DNA of 64,000 nucleotides from Adlercreutzia wanghongyangiae (GTDB lineage: Bacteria > Actinomycetota > Coriobacteriia > Coriobacteriales > Eggerthellaceae), in assembly GCF_035989245.1 (NCBI RefSeq), contig NZ_JAYMFF010000002.1, forward strand, positions 547,487 through 611,486. Direction: 5' to 3'. Position numbers and translations under genes: made by a program. This document shows, one piece after another, positions 48,703 to 56,685 of the stretch. The notes beneath the pieces are model-generated. The model was given only the letters and a program-made list of their open reading frames with translations, did not search any database and had not been told where the DNA came from. The first letter of the stretch is position 1; the number at the start of each line of letters is the position of its first letter.

Positions 48703-50142
48703 ATGGCAACCCACGAACCCCAGAGCGCATGGACGCGCGGCATGGGCATTCCCAAGTTCAACCAGGAAATGCTGGCGGTTACCATCGCCGCTATCGCCGC
48801 CATTACGCTGGTGTGGGCCTTCCTGATGCCCGAGGCTCCGGTGCCCGTGCTGGGCGCGGCCGGCGTGGTGTTCACCGTTTCGGTGGTGGTCATCCGGCTG
48901 ATGATGGATCCCGATTCTGTGCGCGCCCTGCAGTCGGACGCCATGCTGCAGCTGGCGTCGTCGATGATCGACTCCATGGGCGAGGGCCTGACCGAGAAGG
49001 CGGCCCGCGAGGTGTGCGAGCTGCTGCTGCCGAACACCTCGGCGGTGGCCGTGGCCATCACCGACTGCGAGTTCGTGCTGGGCTACGCCGGCTACCGCGA
49101 GGCCGACAACCCCGCGGGCATCCGCATTCGCACGTCGGCCACGCAGCAGGCCCTGAAGGAGGGAGAGACGCTGGTGCTGCTGGCGCCCGAGGCCATCGGC
49201 CTGCCGGAGCCAGAGCGGGAGGGCCGCATCAAGGCTGCCATCGTGGAGCCTCTGTGGGTAGGCGATCGCGTGGAGGGCACCCTGAAGTTCTACTACCGCA
49301 ACGCGAACAAGATCACTGAGACCCAGCGTTCCATTGCCCACGGGTTCGCCCAGCTGCTTTCCACCCAGATGGCCGCCGTGGAAATGGAAACCCAGCGCAA
49401 GCTGGCCACCGCCATGGAGCTGAAGATGCTGCAGACGCAGATCAACCCCCATTTCCTGTTCAACACCATTAACACTATCGCCTCGTTCATCCGCACCGAT
49501 CCCATGAAGGCCCGCGAGCTGCTGCGCGAGTTCGCGAAGTTCTACCGCCGCACGCTGGAAGACTCCACCGAGCGCATCACCTTGGCCCGCGAGCTGGAGC
49601 AGGTTGAACGGTACTTCAACTTCGAGCTGGCCCGCTTCGGCGACGAGCGGCTGGCCCTGCGGCTCGCCGCCGCACCCGACCTGAAGATCATGATGGTGCC
49701 GCCGTTTCTGGTGCAGCCGCTGGTGGAGAACGCCATCAAGCACGCGATGCCCTCGGAAGGCCAGCTGGTCATCACCGTGGAGGCTTTCGCCGATGGCGAC
49801 GACGTGGTTATCGTGGTGGGCGACAACGGCGTGGGCATGAACGCGGAAACGTGCGCCAACATCACCCAGGTGGAATCGTCCACGGGGCTGGGCATTGCCG
49901 TGAAGAACGTGCACGACCGCATGATCGGCTTCTTCGGGCCCGACGCGCAGATGGTGTACACCAGCGAGTTGGGGGTGGGCACCCAGGTGACGCTGCGTTG
50001 CCCGGGCTGCGCCAAGGAGACGGTGCCGACTCCCGAGGAGTCGTGCGAGGCGGCCCCGGAGGACGAGGCCGCCAGGGCCGCTGCGCGCAACGAAGCCACG
50101 GTGGCCGAGTTGACCGAGCTGGTGGCTCAGGTGGCGGAGTAA
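48703..50142 (+). CDS. LytS/YehU-type sensor histidine kinase
   Basis: ATG 48703 has GGAGG (48690-48694) eight bases upstream; 479 residues. Two N-terminal helices (about 18-65), a GAF-like sensor region (about 75-230), then a His_kinase (LytS-type) domain with the phospho-acceptor in QTQINPHFLFNTIN (His250), and an ATPase part with N-box LVENAIKHA (Asn343), GDNGVGMN and STGLGIAVKNVHDRM. LytS-type kinases usually pair with LytTR response regulators and control wall or carbon metabolism. No response regulator is adjacent, so the partner lies elsewhere. The input GAF appears cytoplasmic. The C-terminus CPGCAKETVPTPEESC carries a short Cys pair of unknown meaning. Confidence 0.9.
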   Translation: MATHEPQSAWTRGMGIPKFNQEMLAVTIAAIAAITLVWAFLMPEAPVPVLGAAGVVFTVSVVVIRLMMDPDSVRALQSDAMLQLASSMIDSMGEGLTEKAAREVCELLLPNTSAVAVAITDCEFVLGYAGYREADNPAGIRIRTSATQQALKEGETLVLLAPEAIGLPEPEREGRIKAAIVEPLWVGDRVEGTLKFYYRNANKITETQRSIAHGFAQLLSTQMAAVEMETQRKLATAMELKMLQTQINPHFLFNTINTIASFIRTDPMKARELLREFAKFYRRTLEDSTERITLARELEQVERYFNFELARFGDERLALRLAAAPDLKIMMVPPFLVQPLVENAIKHAMPSEGQLVITVEAFADGDDVVIVVGDNGVGMNAETCANITQVESSTGLGIAVKNVHDRMIGFFGPDAQMVYTSELGVGTQVTLRCPGCAKETVPTPEESCEAAPEDEAARAAARNEATVAELTELVAQVAE

Positions 50143-50264
50143 CTTGCCCGCCGAACTTTCTGCCCTTCGAGCAGGTAAGCGCGGGTTTTTCGTATCGACA
50201 ACAACGGTGGGGTCGTATATCATCCCAGTAACTATGGAATTGCCTGATGCTGTGAGGGGTCTTC

Positions 50265-51125
50265 GTGTTTGAGTTCTTGTCGTCGCCGTTTGGTCTGGTC
50301 GCCGTGGGCCTGGGCGTTTTGGCGGTAGCCGTGCTGGCGCTGTGCCTGTGGATCACCACGCTCGACCGCCGCATGCGCGGCATGGCCGACGGCCTGGAGG
50401 CCGAGCGGCGCAAGGTGGCCGAGATGCAGATGGTCATCGGGCGCCGCAACAACGCGGCTCGCAGCTACGGCAATCGTGCGGCGCGCGCCCCGCAGGCGGC
50501 CCCGGGTGCTGCGGCGGGCGTGCCCATGGGCGCTGCGGCGCCCATGCCGCGCCAGGCGCCGCCCGCTGCAGCGCGTCCCATGCCCCCGATGGGCGCTCCG
50601 GGTGCCGCGCCCGCGCCGCGTCCGGCACCGGCACCGGCCTCCGCTGGCGCCGGTGCCGCAGCTCGCGCCGCCGCCCCGACTGCGGGGCGGGCTCCCCAGG
50701 GCGTGTCGCGCCGCCGTGGAGGCGGCTGGGCTCCCGACGAGCCCATGGTGGCCTCCGAGCAGTTGGCCGAGGCTTGGGTGCAGAGCGGCGGCTTCGGTCA
50801 GCAGCCCATCGTCGTGCCCGATAAGAAGATGTCGCGCAAGGCCCGTCGCGAGGCCGAGCGCGCGTTCGCGGCCCGGGCGGCTGCCGAGCTGGAGGCCCGT
50901 CAGGCTCGCCGCGCTGCCGAATCGGGCATCGCGCCGAACCGTCCCGCTCCCCAGCAGGGCATTCGCCCCTACGGGGGCCCGGCGGCCCCCTCGCGTGGCA
51001 CCCATGCCCCGGCGCCGGTGCCGGGCGCTCGCCCGGTGCCCCGCGGCGGCAGCGGATTCCCCGACCAATACGGGGCCTCGGCGCCCGGAGCCGGCGCCGC
51101 AGGTCGCGGCCGCCACGCACGCTAA
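50265..51125 (+). CDS. Single-pass membrane protein with Pro/Ala/Gly-rich tail
   Basis: GTG 50265 follows GAGGGG (50254-50259). 286 residues: an N-terminal helix (about 8-28, SPFGLVAVGLGVLAVAVLAL), a short charged helix MADGLEAERRKVAEMQMVIG, then a long disordered region rich in Ala, Pro, Gly and Arg, with one ordered-looking stretch (about 160-220) DEPMVASEQLAEAWVQSGGF and MSRKARREAERAFAARAAAE. Helix-then-basic topology puts the tail in the cytoplasm. No family recognised. The last codons and the terminator behind it belong to a duplicated 91-bp unit. Confidence 0.65.
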   Translation: MFEFLSSPFGLVAVGLGVLAVAVLALCLWITTLDRRMRGMADGLEAERRKVAEMQMVIGRRNNAARSYGNRAARAPQAAPGAAAGVPMGAAAPMPRQAPPAAARPMPPMGAPGAAPAPRPAPAPASAGAGAAARAAAPTAGRAPQGVSRRRGGGWAPDEPMVASEQLAEAWVQSGGFGQQPIVVPDKKMSRKARREAERAFAARAAAELEARQARRAAESGIAPNRPAPQQGIRPYGGPAAPSRGTHAPAPVPGARPVPRGGSGFPDQYGASAPGAGAAGRGRHAR

Positions 51126-51294
51126 CGGCTTTCCATCAACGGGGCCGCCGACGCAACGTCGGCGGCCCCGTTTACGTTGCGCTGCTGTCCTGGGACGCGG
51201 ATGCCACGCTCGCTAACGGCTTGTACGTAACGGGGCCGCTGGCACCTTGTCGGCGCCCCCGCTCGCGTTATGCGTGCCCGTTCTGCGACGCGGA
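51113..51294. repeat. 91-bp tandem duplication including gene end and terminator
   Basis: Unit 1 (51113-51203) and unit 2 (51204-51294) share CCACGC-CGCTAACGGCT at the left, AACGGGGCCGC in the middle and GACGCGGATGC at the right, in the same register. Unit 1 contains the final codons and terminator of the upstream gene. Unit 2 is diverged, with an imperfect hairpin, and ends at the stop of the convergent nfo gene. Confidence 0.75.
51138..51173. terminator. Strong hairpin terminator
   Basis: Perfect 16-bp stem (AACGGGGCCGCCGACG, 51138-51153; complement 51157-51172) with loop CAA, 12 bases after the stop of the upstream gene. The flanking T/A is short on both sides. Confidence 0.85.
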
Positions 51295-51296
51295 TG

Positions 51297-52136
51297 CTAT
51301 TTTCCCGTGTAAGCGGCCTGGAAGCGGGCCACGTCACGCTCGTAGATAACCAGCGTGCTGTCGGGCTCTTCCACATAGAAGGGCACGCCGGCCAGCTTCG
51401 GATGGTTTACCAGGGCCGCCAGGGCATCGAAGCCGATCGTGCCCTCGCCGATGCGCGCATGGCGGTCAACGTGGCTGCCGCGGTTGTGGGTGGCATCGTT
51501 CAGATGCACGGCGCGCAGCTTGTCCAGGCCGATGGCGTCATCGAATTGACTCAGCACGCCGTCCAGATCGTTCACGATATCGTAGCCCTCGGCCCACACG
51601 GCGGCGCAGTCGAAGCACACGCCCACGTGGTCGGCCAGCTTCACCTGGTCGATGATGGCGGCCAGCTGCTGGAAGCTGGTGCCCACCTGGGTGCCCTCGC
51701 CGGCCATGGTGTCCAGCAGCACCGTTGTCTTCTGGCTGGGGGCGATCACCTTGTTCAGGGCGTCGGCCACCTCGGCCAGCCCCTCTTCCACGTCGATATT
51801 CAGGCGGCTGCCCGGGCGCACCAGATACAGCGTGCCATCCAGTTCGGCCAGCTGGGCCAGGTCTTCTGCATACACCATGCACGCGAAGTCGTGCTCGTTC
51901 ATCTTGGAAGTGGCCGGGTCGGTGTCGTAGGGTGCGTAGGCCAGCACATCGTGAACGCCGTGCTCTTGGCAGAAGGCCCGGTAGGCCTGCGCGTCCTTTT
52001 CGTCCAGGGTCGCCTGCTCGCTGCCGCGCGGGCTGCGGGTGAAGTATTGGAAAGTGTTCGCATTGATGGACGCCGCTTCCTGGGCCATTTCCAAATAGCC
52101 GCGGCGTTTCGAGAGATGGCAACCGATGGTGAGCAT
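51297..52136 (-). CDS. nfo: Endonuclease IV (AP endonuclease)
   Basis: Start chosen at ATG 52136 because AAAGGA lies eight bases upstream and the product then begins MLTIGCHLSKRRGYLEMAQE, the canonical family N-terminus; in-frame codons further upstream run into a repeat. 279 residues, normal size. TIM-barrel metalloenzyme that cuts 5' to abasic sites using three Zn ions; ligand motifs are visible as VLLDTMAGEGTQVG, VCFDCAAVWAEGYD, AVHLNDATHNRGSHVDRHARIGEG (split here only for reading) and FYVEEPD. It converges on the duplicated terminator region and diverges from the kinase gene. Confidence 0.95.
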   Translation of the reverse strand: MLTIGCHLSKRRGYLEMAQEAASINANTFQYFTRSPRGSEQATLDEKDAQAYRAFCQEHGVHDVLAYAPYDTDPATSKMNEHDFACMVYAEDLAQLAELDGTLYLVRPGSRLNIDVEEGLAEVADALNKVIAPSQKTTVLLDTMAGEGTQVGTSFQQLAAIIDQVKLADHVGVCFDCAAVWAEGYDIVNDLDGVLSQFDDAIGLDKLRAVHLNDATHNRGSHVDRHARIGEGTIGFDALAALVNHPKLAGVPFYVEEPDSTLVIYERDVARFQAAYTGK

Positions 52137-52179
52137 AAGAGGAGTCCTTTCGATGTTTGACATATGAGAGGTGCATTTC

Positions 52180-52341
52180 TGGTCACGAAATCGACTTTTG
52201 TGCACTTCGGACACCAAAAATCATAGTTCAAGGGGCGACGAACCCGTTTACTCGGACACATTCCTTCATGTTTCCGTTGATTTGCCTGCGCAAGAAGCCC
52301 TTGGGGTCATGGATCGTGCACAAAAGTCGATTTCGTGACCA
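52180..52341. repeat. Element bounded by perfect 26-bp inverted repeats
   Basis: Arms at 52180-52205 and 52316-52341 are exact complements (left arm begins TGGTCACGAAATCGAC and ends TTTTGTGCAC) around 110 bases with no gene. It lies between divergent nfo and the kinase gene. The layout resembles a small non-autonomous element or a large hairpin; target-site duplications are not evident to me. Confidence 0.85.
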
Positions 52342-52451
52342 AAAAAGGCGGCTTGTCGTGTCGGGGGCGGCGGTTTTGCTTTCTGCTGCGATTGCCTTGC
52401 GGCGAACGGCATGCACGGCGCCGACAGGTGGTCGCGCGGGAGCCGTCCCGA

Positions 52452-52460
52452 TGGTAGAAT
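52452..52460 (+). promoter_or_regulatory. Extended -10 promoter of the Ser/Thr kinase gene
   Basis: TGG-TAGAAT (52452-52460), 53 bases before the start codon. No clear -35 box. Confidence 0.5.
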
Positions 52461-52513
52461 GGCCCCACCTCAGAAAACGCAGCCCAAACGAAGACGGAAG
52501 AGGTTTCTGCCCT

Positions 52514-54934
52514 ATGGCTTCCTCCCAGCTTATTCTCGATCGATATCGCGTGGTCGGCCAGGCCGGTGCCGGCGGCTATGGCACGGTGGTTCACGCCTTC
52601 GACACCCATTTGAAGCGCGATGTGGCCATCAAGTGCATCGAATTGTCGGAAGACGAGGTGGCTCGCGCGCGCCTGGTGGCCCTAGAGGCCCGCATGGCGG
52701 CCGATTTGGAAGGGGAAGGCGCACCGTCCGCTTCCCCCATCGGTGCTTCGGGGCGCGTCAGCGCGTCTGCTGTCGATACGCCTCCAGCATTTCCCTCCGA
52801 TCCTGCGTTCCTGCGTGGTGTGGATGCGCGCCGCGGTCGCGCAGGTCGGGCCGGCAGCACGTCGCGCGCAGCCGAGGAGGTGCCTCCGTGGGAGGATGCG
52901 GCTGACGAGGGGGATGCACCGCTCGTACCCTGGGGCACGAGCACGGCGGGCTTCGCGCCCGGCGCGCCCGGCCCCGCATCCGGCGCAGGCTTGGGCGCCC
53001 AAGCGGCGCCACGCAAGACGCGCCATGCCCCCGAGGCCGCGGCGCCCTTTGTGGAGGTGCAGGACGGCGCGCCCTTAAGCGACGTGATCGACGAGGCCGC
53101 CGTGGACGTGCGTCATCTGCGTGGCATCCGCCCCTCGCGCACCATCGACGGAGCTACCGAGCGTCGGCGCCGCCGGGGCGGCCATCGCACGATGCGCGCC
53201 GAGACTGCTGCCGCCAGTGCGCCGGCGGTATCCCAGGCGGTATCGGCCCCGGTGTCGGCTGCAGTGGACGAGCCCGACGACACCGATCTGTTCGAGCACA
53301 TTCCCGGCCTGGAAGAGGCCCGCTCGGTGGCGAAGCTGTCCGATGCCAACATCGTCACGGTGTACGACTGCGCCGTGGAGGATTCCACGGCCTACGTGAT
53401 CATGGAGTACATCGAGGGCAAAACCTTGGCCCAGATCATCGACGAGATCGACGACAACATCACGCTGGACATCGTGGCGGCGGTGTTCACGGCTGTGTCC
53501 CACGCTTTGGAGGTGGCCCACGGCGAGAATACCCTGCATCTGGACATCAAGCCCGAGAACGTCATCGTGAACTCCAAGGGCGTGGCGAAGGTGACCGACT
53601 TCGGCCTGGCGGCCCTGATGGACGCTTCCGGCTCGGGCACTACCGGCGGTGGCACCATCGGCTACATGCCTCTGGAGCAGATGCGCAGCGAGCCTTTGGA
53701 TGTGCGCACCGACGAGTGGGCCCTGGCCAGCCTCACCTACGAGATGCTCACGGGGTCGAACCCGTTTTTCGCCCCCACGCTCAGCGCCGCGGCCGACCTT
53801 ATCGAAGATGCCGAGCTGGTGCTGCCGTCGCTGTGCTGGGACGAGCTGGAGGCCGAGGCCGACGACGTGATGTTCATGGCGCTCGACCCCGACATGGATG
53901 AGCGCTACGCCACCGTCACCGAGTTCTCCGAGGCGCTGCTGCCTCTTTTGGGTAACGCGAAGAAGGGCAAGCGCGCCTTGGCCGACATCGTGAAGGGCGT
54001 GGACTTGCCCGAGGCCGATCCTGAGCCGGAACGGGCCTACGAGACGCTGCCCCCGCTGGTGGACCGTTTGGGGCTGCGGGGAGCCGCTATCGTGGCGCGG
54101 GTGGTGAGCGCCTTGGCCGTGGCCCTGCTGACGGCTGTGGGCCTGGCGAACATCCACCTGCACGCCGGCTCGCCTGGCGGCATCTTCGACGACGCCACGG
54201 TGGTGGGCTGGGTGCTGACCGGCGTGTTCGCCGGTGTGGCGGCCGTGCGCCCCAACATCGGCATGTTGTTCGGCTATGCCGCATTGGCGGCGGGCCTGGC
54301 CGGGGCCGGGGCATGGGTGCTCACCTTGCTTCTGGCCGTTGTGGTGGGTGTGTGGTGGTACTGGGTGGGCCGGCGCGGCACGTCCCAGGCTGTGGTGGCC
54401 TTACTGCAGCCGCTGTGCGGCGCGGTGGGTTTTGCGGCCGTATCGCCGATCAGCGCCGGGGTGCTGCTGCCGGTTATCCAGTCGGCGTTGACGGCCGCCT
54501 TCGCCTTCGTGGTGGCTCTTATCATGGGCGGCTGCGGTTCGTTGGATGCGATGAGCTGGGATGCCCTGGCGCACTTTAGCTTTGGCGACAATCCCCAGGC
54601 CGGCTGCATGGCCCTTATCTCGCAGGGCGGCACCTGGGTGATCGGCATCAGCTGGGTGCTGGCGGCGGCCGCCTACAGCCTGGCGTGCGTGCGTGGCACC
54701 AAGGCCTTCGACATGGGCGGTGCCGTGGCGGCCGCGGTGGTGCTTATCGTGGGCGTGTGCGCGGCGGCCCATCTGACGAACTTCGGCGGTTCGTGGCTGC
54801 CCGAGCCCATGGCGCTTCTGGGCGCGCTCGTTCCCGGCGTGCTGGGCATCGTGGCTGCGGCCATGAACCTTCCCGACCGCGCGCGCTGGGCCGAGGAGGA
54901 ATGGTACCTGGACGAAGATATGCCCGCCGCATAG
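52514..54934 (+). CDS. Membrane Ser/Thr protein kinase with large N-lobe insert
   Basis: ATG 52514 follows GGAAGAGG; 806 residues. The kinase domain starts with the G-loop GQAGAGGYGTVV (15-26) and VAIK (Lys40). About 200 disordered, Ala/Pro/Arg-rich residues (about 62-258) are then inserted before helix C (Glu267/268 in GLEEARSVAKL). Next come the hinge EYIEGKTL, catalytic loop HLDIKPENVIV (Asp344) and TDFGLA (Asp362). The P+1 region reads GYMPLEQM where most kinases have APE. After a linker (about 490-520) there are eight or nine hydrophobic helices (about 530-780), so the kinase is tied to a polytopic membrane part rather than the usual single helix and PASTA sensor. Substrates are unknown. 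All key catalytic residues are present, so activity is expected. Confidence 0.9.
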   Translation: MASSQLILDRYRVVGQAGAGGYGTVVHAFDTHLKRDVAIKCIELSEDEVARARLVALEARMAADLEGEGAPSASPIGASGRVSASAVDTPPAFPSDPAFLRGVDARRGRAGRAGSTSRAAEEVPPWEDAADEGDAPLVPWGTSTAGFAPGAPGPASGAGLGAQAAPRKTRHAPEAAAPFVEVQDGAPLSDVIDEAAVDVRHLRGIRPSRTIDGATERRRRRGGHRTMRAETAAASAPAVSQAVSAPVSAAVDEPDDTDLFEHIPGLEEARSVAKLSDANIVTVYDCAVEDSTAYVIMEYIEGKTLAQIIDEIDDNITLDIVAAVFTAVSHALEVAHGENTLHLDIKPENVIVNSKGVAKVTDFGLAALMDASGSGTTGGGTIGYMPLEQMRSEPLDVRTDEWALASLTYEMLTGSNPFFAPTLSAAADLIEDAELVLPSLCWDELEAEADDVMFMALDPDMDERYATVTEFSEALLPLLGNAKKGKRALADIVKGVDLPEADPEPERAYETLPPLVDRLGLRGAAIVARVVSALAVALLTAVGLANIHLHAGSPGGIFDDATVVGWVLTGVFAGVAAVRPNIGMLFGYAALAAGLAGAGAWVLTLLLAVVVGVWWYWVGRRGTSQAVVALLQPLCGAVGFAAVSPISAGVLLPVIQSALTAAFAFVVALIMGGCGSLDAMSWDALAHFSFGDNPQAGCMALISQGGTWVIGISWVLAAAAYSLACVRGTKAFDMGGAVAAAVVLIVGVCAAAHLTNFGGSWLPEPMALLGALVPGVLGIVAAAMNLPDRARWAEEEWYLDEDMPAA

Positions 54935-54993
54935 CCGACGATTTCAATGCTCGTATGGGAAATGGAGTTTGCGTTTCCCGGGGCGCATCATAG

Positions 54994-54999
54994 TATACT
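54994..54999 (+). promoter_or_regulatory. Candidate -10 box before the 63-residue membrane peptide
   Basis: TATACT at 54994-54999, 78 bases before the start codon; TTGCGT 19 bases further upstream is a weak -35 candidate. Confidence 0.4.
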
Positions 55000-55076
55000 G
55001 GCAGGCACCACGTGAAACGAACTTCCCGCCATCGCCTGCGAGGGCGGTGCGTTCCGAAGAAGACAGGACGCGATCT

Positions 55077-55268
55077 ATGAATATCGAAGAGCTGTACCAT
55101 TTCCTGTTCGAAACAATGCCGGGCATCGGCATTCTGGTGGGCGGCGGCCTTGTCATCAGCATCATCGTATGTCTGATTTTGGAACGCAAGACGCGCAAGC
55201 AGTTCAAGAACCACGAGAAGACCGAGGACGACTGGTCGCTGTTCGACGACGATGACGAGCAGGAGTAG
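55077..55268 (+). CDS. Small single-pass membrane protein (63 aa)
   Basis: ATG 55077 has AGGA (55065-55068) eight bases upstream. Product: MNIEELYHFLFETMPG, a hydrophobic helix (about 16-36, IGILVGGGLVISIIVCLILE), then basic ERKTRKQFKNHEK and an acidic end DDWSLFDDDDEQE. The charge layout puts the C-terminus in the cytoplasm. It has its own promoter and is monocistronic. No family recognised. Confidence 0.7.
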   Translation: MNIEELYHFLFETMPGIGILVGGGLVISIIVCLILERKTRKQFKNHEKTEDDWSLFDDDDEQE

Positions 55269-55314
55269 CTCCGCGTCATGTCGTCCGTGCCCTGAGCACT
55301 CTTTACGAAGATGT

Positions 55315-55344
55315 CGGCCCGCCTTTGCGGGCCGGTGCTATACT
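55315..55344 (+). promoter_or_regulatory. Hairpin and extended -10 promoter of serS
   Basis: A perfect 8-bp hairpin CGGCCCGC-CTTT-GCGGGCCG (55315-55334) is followed immediately by TGC-TATACT (55336-55344). The hairpin may end the upstream transcript, though it lacks a T-run, and it occupies the -35 position. The leader to the ATG is only about 30 bases, too short for a T-box. Confidence 0.55.
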
Positions 55345-55382
55345 GATCGAACGCAAAACGCACGATTCTGAGGAGCGCCCCT

Positions 55383-56678
55383 ATGCTGGATGTCAAATAT
55401 GTACGCGAGCACCTTGACGAGGTGGCCGAGGCCATGAAGCAGCGCCATGCGCATTTCGACCCCGAGCAGTTCAGCGCCCTTGACGTGCAGCGCCGCGAGC
55501 TCATTGCCGAAGAGGAGGCCCTGCAGGCCGAGCGCAACCGCATCTCCAAGGAGATCGGCGCGCTGATGGGTCAGGGAAAGAAGGACGAGGCCGAAGCCGC
55601 CAAGGAGCAGGTGCGCCAGATCAACGAGAAGCTGGAGGCAACCAGCACGGCTCGCACCGCGGCCGACGACGCTCTGACCTCCTTGCTGATGAGCGTGCCG
55701 AACCTGTGCGACGCCTCCACGCCGGTGGGCGAGGACGAGGACGACAATCCCGAGGTGCGCCGCTGGGGCACTCCGCGCGATTTCGCCGCCGAGGGCTTCG
55801 AGGCCCAGGCGCACTGGGATTTGGGCCCTGCCCTGAACATCATCGATTTCGAGCGCGGCGTGAAGCTGGCCGAGAGCCGCTTCTACGTGCTGGGCGGCGC
55901 CGGCGCCCGCCTGGAGCGCGCGCTCATCTCCTTCATGCTCGATCAGCACACCGCCCGCGGCTACAAGGAATGGTGGGTGCCGGCCATGGCCAACGCCACT
56001 ACGCTCACGGGCACCGGCCAGCTGCCGAAGTTCGAGGAGGACCTCTTCCACACCACCGAGGGGCTCTACCTCATCCCCACGGCCGAGGTGCAGCTGACGA
56101 ACCTGCACGCCGGGGAAGTGCTCGACGCCGACCAGCTGCCGCTGCACTACTGCGCCTTCACCCCGTGCTTCCGCGAAGAGGCCGGAAGCGCGGGCCGCGA
56201 CACCCGTGGCATCATTCGCGTGCACCAGTTCTCCAAGGTGGAGATGGTGAAGTTCGCCACGCCCGAGACCGGGTTTGCCGAGCTGGAGTCCATGGTGGAA
56301 GACGCCGAGAACATCCTGCAGCAACTGAAGCTGCCCTATCGCGTCATCAGTCTGTGCACGGGCGACATCGGGTTCTCCTCCGCGAAGACCTACGACGTGG
56401 AGGTGTGGCTGCCCAGCTACAACGCCTACAAGGAAATCTCCTCGTGCAGCTGCTGCACCGACTTCCAGGCCCGTCGCGCGAACATCAAGTACCGCGATCC
56501 GGCCAACTTCAAGGGCAGCCGCTTCCTGTACACGCTGAACGGCTCTGGTTTGGCCGTGGGCCGCACCATGGCCGCGGTGATCGAGAACTACCAGAACCCC
56601 GATGGGACCATCACGGTGCCCGAGGTGCTGGTGCCCTACATGGGCGGCAAGACGGTGATCGGACCGGAAGAGGTCTAA
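55383..56678 (+). CDS. serS: Seryl-tRNA synthetase
   Basis: ATG 55383 with AGGAG seven bases upstream; 431 residues, normal. Class II synthetase that charges tRNA-Ser and the tRNA for selenocysteine. The N-terminal two-helix coiled-coil arm that grips the long variable arm of the tRNA is visible at about 28-105. Motif 2 is FREEAGSAGRDTRGIIRVHQ (from residue 263), followed by FSKVEMV; motif 3 is NGSGLAVGRTMAAVIENYQ (from residue 386). The gene leads an operon of four closely spaced or overlapping genes. Confidence 0.97.
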   Translation: MLDVKYVREHLDEVAEAMKQRHAHFDPEQFSALDVQRRELIAEEEALQAERNRISKEIGALMGQGKKDEAEAAKEQVRQINEKLEATSTARTAADDALTSLLMSVPNLCDASTPVGEDEDDNPEVRRWGTPRDFAAEGFEAQAHWDLGPALNIIDFERGVKLAESRFYVLGGAGARLERALISFMLDQHTARGYKEWWVPAMANATTLTGTGQLPKFEEDLFHTTEGLYLIPTAEVQLTNLHAGEVLDADQLPLHYCAFTPCFREEAGSAGRDTRGIIRVHQFSKVEMVKFATPETGFAELESMVEDAENILQQLKLPYRVISLCTGDIGFSSAKTYDVEVWLPSYNAYKEISSCSCCTDFQARRANIKYRDPANFKGSRFLYTLNGSGLAVGRTMAAVIENYQNPDGTITVPEVLVPYMGGKTVIGPEEV

Positions 56679-56685
56679 GGCTCTC

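Noticed and set aside
52137..52217. 27-residue N-terminal extension of endonuclease IV
   Set aside because: MLTIGCHLSKRRGY is the family's normal start and has a good SD; the extension runs into the 26-bp repeat arm.
52157..52513. N-terminal extension of the Ser/Thr kinase
   Set aside because: The frame is open upstream, but that region is occupied by the inverted-repeat element and the TAGAAT promoter. A good SD precedes ATG 52514, and the kinase domain begins there.
55345..55382. T-box leader of serS
   Set aside because: The predicted leader is only about 30 bases, with no room for a specifier stem or T-box sequence.
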